From Patiria pectinifera (lineage: Eukaryota > Echinodermata > Asteroidea > Valvatida > Asterinidae), in NCBI GenBank assembly GCA_029964075.1, contig CM057147.1, positions 26,123,513 through 26,187,512 on the forward strand: 64,000 nucleotides of DNA, written 5' to 3'. Both the position numbers and the translations under genes were made by a program. Under the pieces are notes generated by a model. The model had not been told where the DNA came from, did not search any database, and saw nothing but the letters and a program-made list of their open reading frames with translations. Below are positions 1-12,500 of the stretch, piece after piece; position 1 is the first letter of the stretch, and every line of letters starts with the position of its first letter.

Positions 1-322
1 CGCGGCTTATATTCCGAAAATTACGGACATCACTGGTTTACTGGAAGAGTGTATTTTTATCCACCTGTTGTATTGGCCCTTACCTTGCAGCCAGCACTGC
101 AGGGCAGAGGGGTGGTGAGCCTTGCGTGGGCAGGAACGACACTTAAAAACCATTCGGTTGTAGATCACACACAAGACTGGCGCATCACAAGCAGTTTGGG
201 AACCGCGCCCGCGATGGACATACTTGACTGATTTATTCCAGACAGTAAGAATGCATGGATATGAATATTCAATAGAGTACTATCACTACACACCTACAAA
301 CACTATTGAGTGTTGGACTGAC
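1..322. other. Left-edge sequence, within the ERAL1 gene
   Basis: These bases should be the intron after ERAL1 exon 8, whose donor (AAG|GTCAG read on the minus strand) lies at 322. I see no KH-domain coding here on the minus strand, so the remaining ERAL1 exons are probably outside the window. A short open frame on the plus strand at 49-231 has no recognisable content. Confidence 0.5.
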
Positions 323-3300
323 CTTTACATCCTCTAGCCCTTCTCCGTCTAGAGCGGAAACCATAAACACGGCTCCAAATCCGTCCCAGCCGCTCCTTTT
401 CGCAACTTCTTGCAAGAACTTCCTGTATTTTGCTCTCTCTGTGCTCCTGGCATCATCAGTCTCAGCAGGCTCATTCTGAGGATGTGGCGCTTCATCAAAG
501 TCCAAACTCTTGGATGAAAAGCCCTCTAAAGTATCGATGTATTCCTTCAGAGTTGGAGGCAGTTCTGGCTGACCGCCGACACTAGAACTGGTATGCATTT
601 CAAGGGTTGATTCCAACTTGTTTTCACTAACGTTTGTGAGTCCAGAATCAAATGCTCCAGTTTCAGAGATCTCTTCAGTGGACAAGTTGTTGCCTTCCCT
701 GTGGTCACTGGAAGTTCTATCATCGTCGGATTTCTCAACTGGGTCCACTATTCCACTGTCCACTCTCCTGTCTGTTTCGTCTAACAAGGCATCAGCTTCA
801 TTATCACTCGGTTTAATCCTGGGTTTGTATTTGTGGGACAGCATGGGGCGAGTGTCCACTTTTCCCAGGTACCGAGCCGTCCGGTCATCCAGGGTGAATC
901 GCTGCCCTTCTATACAGCCTTCCGTCAACTTGGCAGTCAACTCAAACAGCTCACTCTTGGCGCTGATCAGATCAACCTGGCAAGTTTAAAAGTTATCAAG
1001 AACCAGCGTTGAGGTCGAGATCTTTCGGAAACCTTTCAAGATCTTGTATAAATTAAAAACCTCAACAATTTTCGGAAACAAAATAAGTAAATTAACTAAC
1101 TTAGAGAATTCACCAATTGATAGTGGTGGGATACTGATATCTGAGTCAACATTTACCATCAGGTAAGAATGTGTTGGGTTTTTTTTTTTTCAGGGCCAAA
1201 ATCTCACTAATGATGTCTCCATGAGATAATTCTATATCCTACATTAACATTGTTTACAACCCAGTATATGTACTGATGGAATATGAAACAGGCTTAAAAC
1301 AGACAGGAGGTTTACAAGACTGAAAACATTTACGTGGTTTATACGAACAAATGTGCCCCAACAAGTATCCCAACAGTGAGAAAAAGAGACATAAATACAA
1401 TGGACACTTGCGCACCATTGTTACCCTAACCTTGTGCTTATATAGGGCCCAATTTCACATAGCAGCTAAATATTGGTTTAGCCCAAAACACAGGTAACCT
1501 GCCAAAACGTTATGTGATGTCTGTTGCCTGAGACTGGTACCAAGCTAATGTTTGCTAAGTATCCAAATTTACTAAGCAATATTTTCTAACTAACAACTCC
1601 ATGAATTTGAGCATACTGAGCACTATATAGGCCTTCTCACACTAGACAAATCTTGGGATTGACGCGAGGTTGACATAGGGTTGAAAACATGCAGTGTTTT
1701 AAACTTGAAAGTTTGAAAACCTTCATCAACCCTGCATCAACCCTGAGATTGATTTCGCCTCGGGCTGAACTCAACCCTGCTCCAGACCAGGGTTGAGATT
1801 TTCAACCCAGGTTGAAACTCTCGCCAGGGTTCAAAACATTTGTAACCGAGCAAAACAAGCTCGGTTTGCACGAAACAAGAGTGAAACAATGCGAGTTGTA
1901 AGCAGGGTTGAAAACAATAAAAAACTCAACCCAGAGTGGCATGGGTTCACCCAGGGTTGAGTTCAACCCGGGTTGAGAGGCTCTAGTGTGAAAAGGCCTT
2001 ATGTGAGCGAATAAGCATATTTCCAGTTTCACGCACTGGCTCTCATGAGTAAGCCACACCCTACATTTACTCTCCTACCTTATTCAACACAAGAATGGAG
2101 GAGAGTCTTGGATGAAGCTTCAGACTCATCAGAATCTCGTTGGAGATCTTCTCCCGAGTCCATGTATTGGAAGCATCCACTAATACTAATGCTGTAAACA
2201 AAGAGTACAATATGTTGGTTGTTTTTTTTTCCATGAAAATTATGATCTTCACATCTGTGGCCTCTGCAAAAGTGGCACAATTGTCCTCAAAATTCTTACC
2301 CTAAGATCTTTGAATTTTGTGTGACCTGAACTTTTAATTTATTTACATGTACATGTCTCTGTAAAGAGCAAGCATTTGGTAGAGATTTAGAAGCTCTTTA
2401 GCACAGCTATTGGTCAAAATGTGGGGTTTTTTTTAGTACTAATAATTACATGCTTAACAAAATAAATTCCTTGTATGATTAAGGTGAGAACGTAAACGGG
2501 CAGAACCGCAAGGTTTTACGAGGTTTTGCAGGGTTTTATGGGGTAACTTGAGGTTCAATCTGGCGTAACAACTTGTTTAATTTTGCATTCTAGCCTTAAT
2601 TAGGTCAAATTTTAACTAGTTAGGGTTTATGTACTTTTCTATCCAATCCAAAATGGTTACTGAAGTAAAAAATAGCTAGAAAAAAGAAAAACAATCCACC
2701 TAATAAAGTCAGTTAGAAATTGCAATGAACATCTTTGTTCAAATTTAAAAAAAATACATTTTAGGAGGAAAAAAGGTAACCTCTAAGAATTATAAAGAAA
2801 AGAAGATATCTTTTTAAAATGTATTGTGAAAAAAAGTACAAATACCCAAGCAACAGGATACAGTGTACTTTTTACACCATGTCATCGGGTCATGTTTCTT
2901 GACACGTCTACATGTAGATGGATGAGCGTGGCAAAACTGCACCAAATGCTGCGGGCATTTTAAGCACATGGTCAATCTCCTCAACATATTGATTGATAAT
3001 ATTTGACACGTGTACAGAATGTAATGTGTATTTGTGATGAAGTTAACACATGCAGTGACATTTTTATCAGAGGACTTTGTCACTGAAGTTGATAAAGAAA
3101 AATTGGGAATATGACATTTTATAAGTTAAGTTACAATCACTCAAACAGCTTCTAAATATTTAGTCAGTGTAGAATTTGCTTTTTTTTGCTTTTTCTTTTT
3201 TTACTGATTTCAGCAGTGTATTACAGACGGGGTTATTTGATTTAAATTATTTGATTTCAAATCATTTGATTTAAACCATGATTTAAATCACTTTAAAAAA

Positions 3301-6300
3301 AAATATTTTTAAACGTTCAAAATATCAAAAGTCATGTAAAAGATTTTTAAAACTCACATGATAAACTAGAAAGCACTCAAAGAGCGCAAAGCTCCGCCAA
3401 GACTGAACAATTCCCGCCATATTGTCAGTACACCCAAAAGAAACACTCACATTATTAGACCCGTAAATGTGGCATCATGACACACCATGTTCAAGCCTCA
3501 TGTAAAAATACTTGAAATTACCACGCAGCACGTCATTTCACCGGTAAACAACAAACGTACGATGTGTACATGTACGAGCTCAACTTTTGATTTTCTGAGG
3601 TCACGCCCGCCCGCGGATTCTTCCCCCCCCCCCCAAGAACTCAGCCATCGAGTGACGAAAATTTTTGAAACTCAGTACATGCATAGAGCAACTCATCATG
3701 AACACACCCAAGAAATTTCGTGACTATAGGTCAAAGGGTTTTGGAGTTGTGGCTAATTCATATGCACGAATGGTAATTCTGCTCTGTGTACACGACGTAT
3801 ATGGGAAAATTCAGTTTTCACGGCACATAACGCCTGAAAATTTTTCACTGCGTGGCAACCTGTGGTCCGATTATTATGTTTTTGGTATCAAAAGATGCGT
3901 AAGGCTCGAGGCTAAACAGCTCAGGTCGAGAATTTTTTTTTAAAGGCTATGGCGGATTCCGCCCCCCTTCGGCCCTTTTAGGGTAAATATATAACATCTT
4001 ACCCACGTCTGCTTCATGTAGGCTGTTCTGTGGATCGACCAACAAGGACCGGGCTAATTGATGCCTGCAAAAATAACAATGTAAAACAACATTAAATGAC
4101 GCCTGCCGATTATGGAAACATCTATTGAATTTATTCAATTCACTTCTGTCTAAGAATGCTAAAAACAGAGGTGTACCATACCTTGAACATTACTGACAGA
4201 ATAAATGAACAGGGACCACTGCTAAGAGCAACACTCTTTGAGAGACATACAAGTTCTATAGGTCTCTCTCAAATGACGTCATTTCCTACAGACCAGCCAC
4301 GTGCACCAGCATTTTGAGCGTCAACTTGCATAATGTACATCATCTGCGTCGTATTCGAACACATTTCGAGCAACAAACGCGTGTTTGGAACATTTTCAAC
4401 ACTGCGCAATGCGTGCTTGATTGCATAAAATATGCAGTTGCAGTTCTCCTACAGAGATGGCCGTCTTTGAGAGAGACCTATTGAGCACCAGTGTTTAAAG
4501 TTTTTGTACTGCATTCAAATTAAAGCAGAATTGTAATCAAGTAATCGCAAGTCACTGCAAGTCATCGATTCCAGTGTGAAAGGCAGTGTATTGTCCATGA
4601 CAGAGCCAATTAGCCATGATATTTAATTAACGATTCAGAGAAATGTTCCCAATTCCTAGTCTGTAATCTCCTTGATCATTAGATGATGGATGTATAAGAT
4701 TTGAAAAATACATTTTCAGGTTTATTCAGCTCTTAAACGTGCTTTCACGTATGTTACAAAAGGCTGGCATTGCCCATAAGGTTAAAAAAAAGAAATGCCC
4801 TTTTCGGTCAAAAATGTCAACTTACTTTCTTCCTTGTTTGTGGTTGACCATGCCCGGTGTGTCTAACAAGACCTGCACAAAGCGAAACAAGACAACAAGA
4901 CATAATTATGAAACTCAAAAACCTGATGAGCCACTGTACAGGGTGAGTCAAAAAAAGCGGAACCCAAACCCCCCAAAAATATATTTCATATTTAAACAAA
5001 TATGTAGCACCAAAAATAATAATGACTGGAAAGCCAATTTCATAAGCTACTTTTAGATGAAAAAAATACTGAAATTGCTCAATCCGTTCAAAGAATATCA
5101 TCATTTAAACGCAACAACCCTAAAACCTTTCTCGTCCAAAAAAGCAATTTATTGAGTGTTTTGGCTGTTTGGAACAACAAAGAAAATGACACAGAATACT
5201 TGTTTCAACAACTGTCACCACCTGTAGTGCACAATATCTTTATTTTAAACAACCCCGGTTAGGCAAACAATATAATTTATAAAATATACTTTTTTTAAAA
5301 GAAGGGCCTTCAAAAAGACTTTGTTGAATATTTAAACGTTTAAACTGAGATTTTATCGCTGGTGATGTTTAAAGACAATTGTGACGACGATTCTTGAAAT
5401 CGCATTTTCTTGGACGAGACAGGTTTTAGGGCCATTGTGTTTAAATGGTGATATTCTTTGAATGAATTGACCAATTTCAGTAATTTTTTCATCTAAAAGT
5501 AGCTTATGAAATTGGCTTTCCAGTCATAATTATGTTTGGTGCTACATATTTTTTTAAACATGAAATATAATTTTTGGGGTTTGGGGTCCGCTTTTTTTTA
5601 CTCACCCTGTATAATTGCATATGGCCTGAAAAACAGTACTCAAACCAAACCAAATGGGCCAGTTCCAAAGAGCTTCTAAACACACAAGGTTGCTAGGTTA
5701 CCAGCGAAAAAAAGTCATACAATTTTTACCAGGGCTGTCCATTTTTCCAAGTAAAGTAGTATTCGCTTATTGGAATATTCCAAACTCGCTGATCAAGTTT
5801 TACATTTGCCAGCTGCAGCAGCGTGCCGCGCTGGTCAAAAGTTGTACGCAAAGCGCGCCGGTTAAAATGTGAGTGCTGCGTCGATATTATGGGCCACTGG
5901 AGTGTTTTGCTGTAGGCCTAAGTCTGTTATAACTGTCAAGGGCTTTAACCTGCTAAAAGGACGACAACAACAAACTGTCGTTGACAAAAAAGTTACAGTA
6001 GACAAAATAAAGTGGCACTTGACAAAAAAAGCGCAGCAATTTCACGATTGAAATAACATCACAGTCGTGTGTTGATATTTTTTAAAAGGGAAAATGGCGC
6101 TCTCGTTGGGCCCTCCCCGTCTCACCCCCACTCCGTATTGACGCATCCGCGTAGCCACTTTGTGGGAACTACATTGAGCTTAAGACTTCTTCCTAGCGCC
6201 TTCGACTGTGTAGCTACTGATTTTTAGGGGTTTAGAGTGGCGGGGTATTCTGCAATTACTCCCAGAGCTACCCAAAGGTGAAGAGTGACATTTGGGTCAA

Positions 6301-9300
6301 TATGCAAAAAAGAGGACTAGCATTTGTCTGACCTTAACTATTACAGCTTACAGGAGATTTTAGATGTTCAGAATGTGTACTCACGATCTGCGTGCTGTCC
6401 ATAGTGAGCACTGCCAGAGCATTAGTCTGTGTGGTGTGGACCTTGCTTGAAACAGAACAGACCTACGAGGCAGAAATAAAACAGGAACAGAAACTTATTT
6501 AGCAGAAGTAATGAACTGCACAGCTATTAACATTAACATTCCTATCTTTGAGCACATTAACAAACTTCTGGTTTTCAGAAGTGCTTCTCAGTGGTTAGTG
6601 CTTCTTAATTCAACATTCAAATGTAAACTCGAATCATTCCTGCGTTTATAAATACCAAATTCATTATTACTTGTTAGGCTATGTTTAGCCATTATTGACA
6701 TGTTGTTCATTGTCGAGTCTACTTTATGTTTAACCGATATATATTTAATTATTGTGGTTACTGCTAAATCTTATAATCAGTGTTGTTTTGTCTTGTTTTG
6801 TCGGGCACATCCACAACAAGCTTCAACCTAGGATGATGTCTCCACACCAGTCTTAATTAGTATTCAATGTGACTAATACTGTGGAAATAAATGTTTTCTT
6901 GAACTGAAAATTGAACAGTGTTTACAAAAAATGCTGTAAGTCAGCTCATTCCAACAGATATCAAAGAATCAATAACCAGTAGCGTAGCAAGAATTTTTTT
7001 TGGGGGGGGTACCAAATCCCCCCCCCCCTCTAAATTTCAATATGCCGGACTTTCAACCACATAGTACATCTGCATACAGTGTGCCGCGCAAACAAGCATA
7101 TACAGTGAGCACATTCAGCATGTTGATTAGTCCCTTCCTTCTTCCCAATCCCATCCCTGCTTTTTTTTAAATCATCCACGTGATTTACACAGTTCCCAAA
7201 ATACTTGTAAAAGCATGGCCCTGTGCTCTGACCCTTACCCTTTGACCCATGAGTCTGTTGATGAGTGTTGATTTGCCTGCGTTGGGGGATCCTATAATGG
7301 CAACCTTCAGGATGCGAGCATCGGGCGGCTGGTCAGGCTGCTGAAGTAACAGCATCGTTTGGTGAGCTGTCAGATTCAATCAATTAAAAAGGTTCATCTT
7401 GAAACAACCAATCCTATCAGATAAACTTCTTTTGACAGGTATTAGGCTTGGGGCCTGGTCGCCAATGCCCTTCGTCTCAACTCGGGCCATTATATTATCA
7501 GCATCCAAGCCCAAAGCTGGTTTTAAACGTACTGTTTTAAACCCAGCCAAGCGCATATTTATTCCCTTAATTATTGATGACTTAATTGCCGTCTTATCAA
7601 TTGCTAAACTTTCCTTGCTATTTAAATGTCAATCAATATTAGGTTTAGCCCTTCACCGACATATAAACACTGTGTACTCAGTGTGTTACCTCCCGAGTGA
7701 AAGTTGGAAAAAAATCACTCGGGTGGGACTCGAACCCCAACTAACTGCTTTCTAGTGCAGACAACTTACCACTCGACCACCGAGCTTGCGGGATTGGTTT
7801 CACACTTTCACTCGGGAGGTAACACACTGAGTATACAGTGTTTATACATCAGTGAAGGGCAAAATTTAACATTGATTTACATCACCCCGACGCAAATTCA
7901 TCTTATGAATATTCAAATGTCATTTAATTCAGTAAACACACATTGTCATTGCAACTAAAAACACAAAAAAGTATTTGTTTTTATTTATTGAGGTCCTAAA
8001 TATTATTCAGTCCTGCAAATTGTAAACCAACCTCTCTCATGGCTGATAGGAAGGGTCTTGGCTGCCACGGCATCCGTTGCTACTGGTGGTGATGTTGCTG
8101 ATGTTTCTGATGTTGCTCTTGTTGTTGGGTTGTCCTCTTGTTCAACGATGCCATCTAGAGGTGCACTCAGTGATGATTGGGCGGTAACCCTTGATGAAAT
8201 CAGTCTGACCTGTGGTTTATACACTGACAAATGACAACAAAATCTGTCAAATGTTCTAAATATAAATCTCAAAAATACTGAAACTCACTTATTAATGTGG
8301 AGGGTTGTTCACTAACAGAGCTGAGTAATTAGCTCAAGGAATAGCAACACAAGCAGTCATTGTTGCTTTAAGATGCCAAGGTCTTCAGATTTTCAATTCG
8401 ACATGCGTAGATCTAGTTGGCGAATTCCCAATGTCATGAGCATTAGAAGTTGAGGTTTCTCATTTTATTGTTTACCAGGTTTCTAGGCAATGTTGTGATA
8501 AGAATTTAGTACTAACATTAACCTGAAGTGGCTTGAAGCTCGTCAACAAATACATTGTACATGTAGGTCTGGGAAAGAAAGTAGTATACTGCCGTCACTT
8601 TTTTTCAATAAATTTTGAACCCCAAACAGGTTTTATTTCGATGGATACTTTAAATACGTCCAAAGATTGATCATTGGAACAAGCGATCGTGCGCAGTCTT
8701 GCGGTAAAAGTGTCACGTTTCAAACAAGAGTCAGAGGTTCGAATCTCGATGAAGTAAGTGACTGATTAAGAAATAGGAATAAAGGAAAGGAGAGGGTGAG
8801 AGTGTAGAGAAGAGAAAACGGAAGAAATAACCATAAACATGATAGGCCTAAACATGATAAAGGATGCAACTTTTTGGTGCTTGAAAAAAAAGGTGGCGTG
8901 GCCCAGTCACTGAGTCAGTACAGAAATCTTTCCTTAAGAAGCGCTAAGTCATGTAAGTCCCACATTATTATTACATATTAAGATGTACATCTGAATCGTG
9001 AACAGCGCCCCCAACCCAGTTTAATCCCTCACTGAATAGGGACTCTGGTTACTCATTATCACCTATCTACGCTCCAGTGATCTCGGGACAACAGACAGCA
9101 AGAAACTGAAAAAGTCCACAGGAGTGGATGAAAGCTTGCCCACTAATAAATTTTCAGGTTGGTAGAAGCTTAAACTACATGTTATGATCACCCAACCAAT
9201 GAAAGTTTTCTGTATTAGTTTAATATTGTGTCTCAGCCCCGAGGAGAATGGGAGAGGGGGGGGGGGGGCACAGGCACAGGCATGAAAGGGAGTCACACAG

Positions 9301-9532
9301 TGCGCCATGCACACCACGCCACATTTCACATTAATTTCATTCATTTCAGTACAATTAAAGTAGGCCTAAAAAAAAGAAAAGAAAATCAGTATGCTGAAGA
9401 AAATAGTCCAGAGTTAAAGTATTCCATACGTATACGTCTCTTACCATTTGATCGCCTAAGATGTGCAGCAAAAGATACCCGTGAAACCAGCCGAAGAATA
9501 CGAAGTGTTCTGATTGTCATGGGCGCCGCCAT
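323..9532 (-). CDS. ERAL1: ERAL1, mitochondrial Era-like GTPase (12S rRNA chaperone), eight exons, 3' end outside window
   Basis: Exons (minus strand): 9532-9445, 8223-8032, 7366-7239, 6462-6385, 4872-4826, 4064-4003, 2191-2079, 976-323. All junctions use GT-AG and all phases join, giving 454 codons before the window edge. GTPase motifs appear in order: G1 GSPNAGKST (about residue 119, exon 3), G2 VSSKVHTT (exon 4), G3 DTPG (about 166, exon 5), G4 NKVD (about 235, split across exons 7 and 8) and G5 VSAL (about 442). The Arg-rich N-terminus after MAAPM fits a mitochondrial targeting peptide. By family knowledge, ERAL1 binds the 3' end of small-subunit mitochondrial rRNA through a C-terminal KH domain and helps assemble the small ribosomal subunit; that domain is not in view. 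Exon 8 carries an unusually long acidic, Ser-rich stretch between G4 and G5. Start chosen at the MAAPM codon, which overlaps a YY1-type word. Confidence 0.9.
1629..1999. mobile_element. MITE in ERAL1 intron 7, TIR AGGCCTTYTCACACTAGA
   Basis: The two ends are inverted copies of an 18-base word, AGGCCTTYTCACACTAGA (left end 1629, right end 1999). A direct TAT flanks each end (1626-1628 and 2000-2002), consistent with a 3-bp target duplication. The interior is packed with GGGTTGA and TCAACCC words in both orientations, so it could fold extensively. There is no coding content, so it would be non-autonomous. Confidence 0.65.
3234..3292. repeat. Short tandem ATTTGATTT/ATTTAAATC repeat
   Basis: Degenerate tandem units of ATTTGATTT and its partly palindromic relative GATTTAAATC fill this AT-rich stretch in ERAL1 intron 6. 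No coding signal is seen. Confidence 0.5.
3643..3987 (-). mobile_element. piggyBac-type MITE, copy 1 (5' end decayed)
   Basis: This stretch matches the complete copy at 39284-39626 in the opposite orientation, including the shared words ATACGTCGTGTACACAGAGC (as its complement) and CAGCCATCGAGTGACGAA. Its right end reads GGCCCTTTTAGGGTAAA, so the flanking TTAA has lost a base. The other end no longer shows the terminal repeat. Confidence 0.6.
4258..4481. mobile_element. MITE with TAGGTCTCTCTCAAA inverted ends
   Basis: A 16-base word, ATAGGTCTCTCTCAAA, is present at the left end and exactly inverted at the right end, enclosing about 224 bp. If TA is taken as the target site, the element proper starts GGTCTCTC. 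There is no open frame of note. It sits in ERAL1 intron 5, which also contains the larger foldback at 4939-5609 only if one crosses exon 5 (4826-4872). Confidence 0.55.
4939..5609. mobile_element. 671-bp foldback element with CAGGGTGAGT ends and TA duplication (Tc1/mariner-like MITE)
   Basis: The ends are CAGGGTGAGTCAAAAAAAGC and its inverted partner, each flanked by TA (4937-4938, 5610-5611). The inverted arms are about 210 bp long (4939-5155 with 5400-5609) and well conserved, for example the AAGCTACTTTTAGATGAAAA segment and its complement. TA duplication and CAGGGTG-like ends are typical of Tc1/mariner relatives. No transposase is encoded in the 240-bp centre, so it is non-autonomous. It lies in ERAL1 intron 4. 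Confidence 0.7.
6978..7035. mobile_element. Fragment of a CAGTAGCGTAGC-ended element
   Basis: CCAGTAGCGTAGCAAG followed by homopolymer T, G and C runs resembles the degenerate 5' end of hAT-type elements, whose ends often read CAGTGGCGTAGC. No partner end was found nearby. Confidence 0.35.
7624..7885. mobile_element. Foldback element enclosing a tRNA-like sequence
   Basis: Two inverted arms of about 80 bp (7624-7706 and 7803-7885) share, with few mismatches, words such as TCAGTGTGTTACCTCCCGAG and its complement. The centre, read on the minus strand, looks like a tRNA gene: D-arm/A-box GGTCGAGTGGT, an anticodon-loop-like CTAGAAA as in tRNA-Ser(AGA), and B-box GGTTCGAGTCC. It lies just upstream of ERAL1 exon 3. 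Confidence 0.65.
7712..7789 (-). tRNA. tRNA-Ser(AGA)-like sequence, probably a pseudogene
   Basis: On the minus strand a five-base CTCGG/CCGAG acceptor pairing encloses an A-box (GGTCGAGTGGT), a CTAGAAA anticodon loop on a four-base CTGC/GCAG stem, and a B-box (GGTTCGAGTCC). The T-stem pairs only three bases, and a T run follows, usable as a Pol III stop. It is either a decayed tRNA or the Pol III promoter of a SINE-like element; the flanking inverted arms favour an element. Confidence 0.45.
8680..8770 (+). repeat. Possible tRNA-derived SINE fragment
   Basis: A B-box-like GAGGTTCGAATCTC at about 8734-8747 follows a weak A-box-like TCTTGCGGTAAAAG at the expected distance. There is no clear body or tail, so the call is weak. 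It lies in ERAL1 intron 1. Confidence 0.25.
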
Positions 9533-9535
9533 CTT
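9524..9535 (-). promoter_or_regulatory. YY1-type motif at the ERAL1 start codon
   Basis: On the minus strand the start codon sits inside CAAGATGGCGGC, an exact match to the YY1 consensus AANATGGCGGC. In animals this word marks the initiator or early 5' UTR of many housekeeping and mitochondrial-protein genes and often overlaps the start codon, which suits ERAL1. Confidence 0.55.
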
Positions 9536-12500
9536 GCACGTGAAGTAGAGTTGCACCAGTCGATCGGGGTTAAAACGCACAGAAGTTCACTGTAGAGGGC
9601 GCTAGATCGTTTTCCACAGGCGTGCTCCATTCGAACATTGCGGTTGTTGTTCAAGTATCATTTTGTAATTTCTTTGTTTAATTTTATTTTCATGTAATTT
9701 TAACGTGACGGCTCCTTTGAAAATCAGTTGTTTTTTAAACCGAAATGGACTACCCTCGTTAAAGATTACAATTAAATACAATTAAGTAAAATACCGGTAT
9801 GCGTAGTAATGCAAAACAATTAAGACTTTTTTTTCTGACATGCCATCTTAAGATTTTATAAAGAGCCTGTACAATAATTGTCCCACTTATAATAGAACTG
9901 TAGAGGGCGCTATACACAAAGCCCAACATTGATCCAGCGTTGATGTGCACCTTGTTTGTTTATGTTAGTTTTAAAGCCTGAGTGACAATTTGTCACGGAA
10001 ACACGGACAGTCACACTTTAAATCCTACAAGTAAGGATTTTCCACATTCGGCACATTTTTAAATTCTGTTAAGTGGAGACTGCATGCCATGTCCTTTTTT
10101 CATGTATTAAATCTGGCCTTATTTACAACCCCCCCCCCCCCCCAAAATACAACAAATTAAAAAATTGCTGGAAAATCACAAATGAGGCGAAATCCAACCT
10201 CAGCGCCGCGGCTGCACATCTCACACATGATATGCAGTGCCCTGTCAGGGTTTTCATTTAAGGCTGGACACTTGTTAGTTTTTTGTTAATGTTCTAAGAA
10301 ACAATAACAATTGATCATGAACAAATGAAATGTTTCATTTTACCATCCGTTCCCAACACTGCACTTGGGTTTACTACTTTGTGCAAAAGGTGACAAAGTA
10401 TTCGCAATGTCTTTTTTCAGGTTGTTGGTTGTTGAAACCCGTTCGCCCCATTTCTTCCCGATCCCCCGCCTCATGATGGGGAAATGCGCTAGGAACAGTC
10501 CTTTTACCACACAAATTATGCAAAAAAAGTAAAACAATTTGGACACTTTTTTTAGATACTACAAACAACGATTCAATGTCGGGTTTATATCTACAATCTT
10601 CACGTTTTTAATAGATTCGTCATCACTAGATAAAGCGTATGTACATGCAGTAGGTGATAAAGAAATCTTCTTTGTCATTACAATCATAACCATCAAATAA
10701 TTTACGACAGAATAGTTATATATTTTAAACAAAAAAACTGACATTCTATTATTAGTGTCCAAAAACAATGAAAACCATTGAATAATCAAACAAGTTAAAG
10801 AGAGATGGAAATGTCTTAATAAAAATTGCACAAGGTTTGTTTCATCCTCTTTAGAAAGTCAAATAAAAACACGCCCTTCGCTCCACTGAATTTGTGAGGG
10901 GCGAGTCACAACGTAAGCTATAGCTAGCCCTTTTGTACATCGAGTATTATAGCTTTTACTATGAATCTCGCGTTATAAAATCCAACTTAGCCGCGCACTT
11001 ACATTCAAATGTGATACCCAACTGAACATTGACGTCTGAGTGTCGCAGTACTCGTACTCGTACTCGTACTGGTAAAAATGTACTCGTAATTTGTACTCAT
11101 GAAAATGTACTCGTACTCGTAAGAAAAAAATACCTGTTTCGTACTCGTAATCATGACAAAGTACTCTTACCCATACTCTTGCAAATTGTTCTCCTGCAAA
11201 AAGTGTGATAATTTAAAACAAATTATGGGCTACATAATGCAGGGAAAAACAGTTTTCTACTGTTTGGGGGCTTCTGTATTGGTTTTATGTCCAGTTTGGA
11301 CACCAAAAAGCCCTTGAAAACATGTGACACATTGAAATTTGCTCCTTCTTGTGGAACCTCGTACTCGTACTCGTACTCGAGTACATTTTTGGTACTCGTA
11401 CTCATTGAAACAAATTGCCTTGTAATCGTACTCGTACTCATGACAAAGTACTCGTACTCATAGTCGTACTCATGAGAAAGTACTCATGCCCGTACTCGTA
11501 CTCATGACAAAGTACTCGTACTCATGACAAAGTACTCGTACTTGTACTCGTACTCATGGAAATGTACTCGACTACAACACTGTTTTCAACAAAATATACC
11601 TCCAAAAAACAATTTCTTTTAATGAGTTGTTTATATTGTACAGACTATTAAAACATTTTTATAGAATTTTTGTTATAGTCTTTTGGTGTTTTGGATATCT
11701 TAAGTTACTCTGAGACTACAACACACAAAAACATATCTGAATACCTATTCCAAGTTGTATTGCTTTAGCCTAATTTTGTTGTTGGCCTATACACCAACAT
11801 GGTCTGTTGAAAAGAGTTGTATGCAAGTTGAAAACGTTAAACTTGTTTGCCATAATTTCCAGCACATACAGGATGTATTGTGTGTTATTTAAAAGAATAT
11901 AATCGACAAGTCAGATTAGCCAGTTGGGAATTTTGAGCTAATGTGGTCACGTGATCAACTGTCATCAAACCACAATTTGCAAAGGGGCTTACATAACCAT
12001 GACTGATTACTTCCGACATTACTCCCAAAGCTTTAAAGTTGGTTTGGGAGAAACAATTGTCAGGTAATTTGCCCTATAGGTCACAGGTATATATGGCATA
12101 TGAATTATACACGATGGATCATCGCCTAACACTTACACGTCCAAGGTTTGTAATAGTAAGATATAAACAATTGTTAAAAAGAACGATGGTAATTACACAA
12201 TTACAATTTACATGCAGCAGTCGGGCGTTCCATTGGTCAAAATCACTGTCACAATAATCATAATTATCTCTTCTTTTTTAAAAACTCTATTGAGGTTACA
12301 GTTAACTTCTCTCAAATAATCACAGAATATTCAGCCAAAATATACAAATATCAAATGCACAAATATGTACTAAACCAGGAACAATATCAACAAGAAAGAA
12401 CTTTTAAAATTAGAGAAAAATGTCCGCTATACTTTTAATTTCTTACAATTAAAAAAAGAAGAAGTCATTTCTATAACTGCACCAATTAATGTTGTTGGGT

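Noticed and set aside
49..231. Plus-strand 60-codon frame and a mini-exon-like CTGCAG/GTAAG arrangement on the minus strand as the next ERAL1 exon
   Set aside because: The minus-strand sequence does not encode anything resembling the ERAL1 KH region, and the frame is short enough to be chance.
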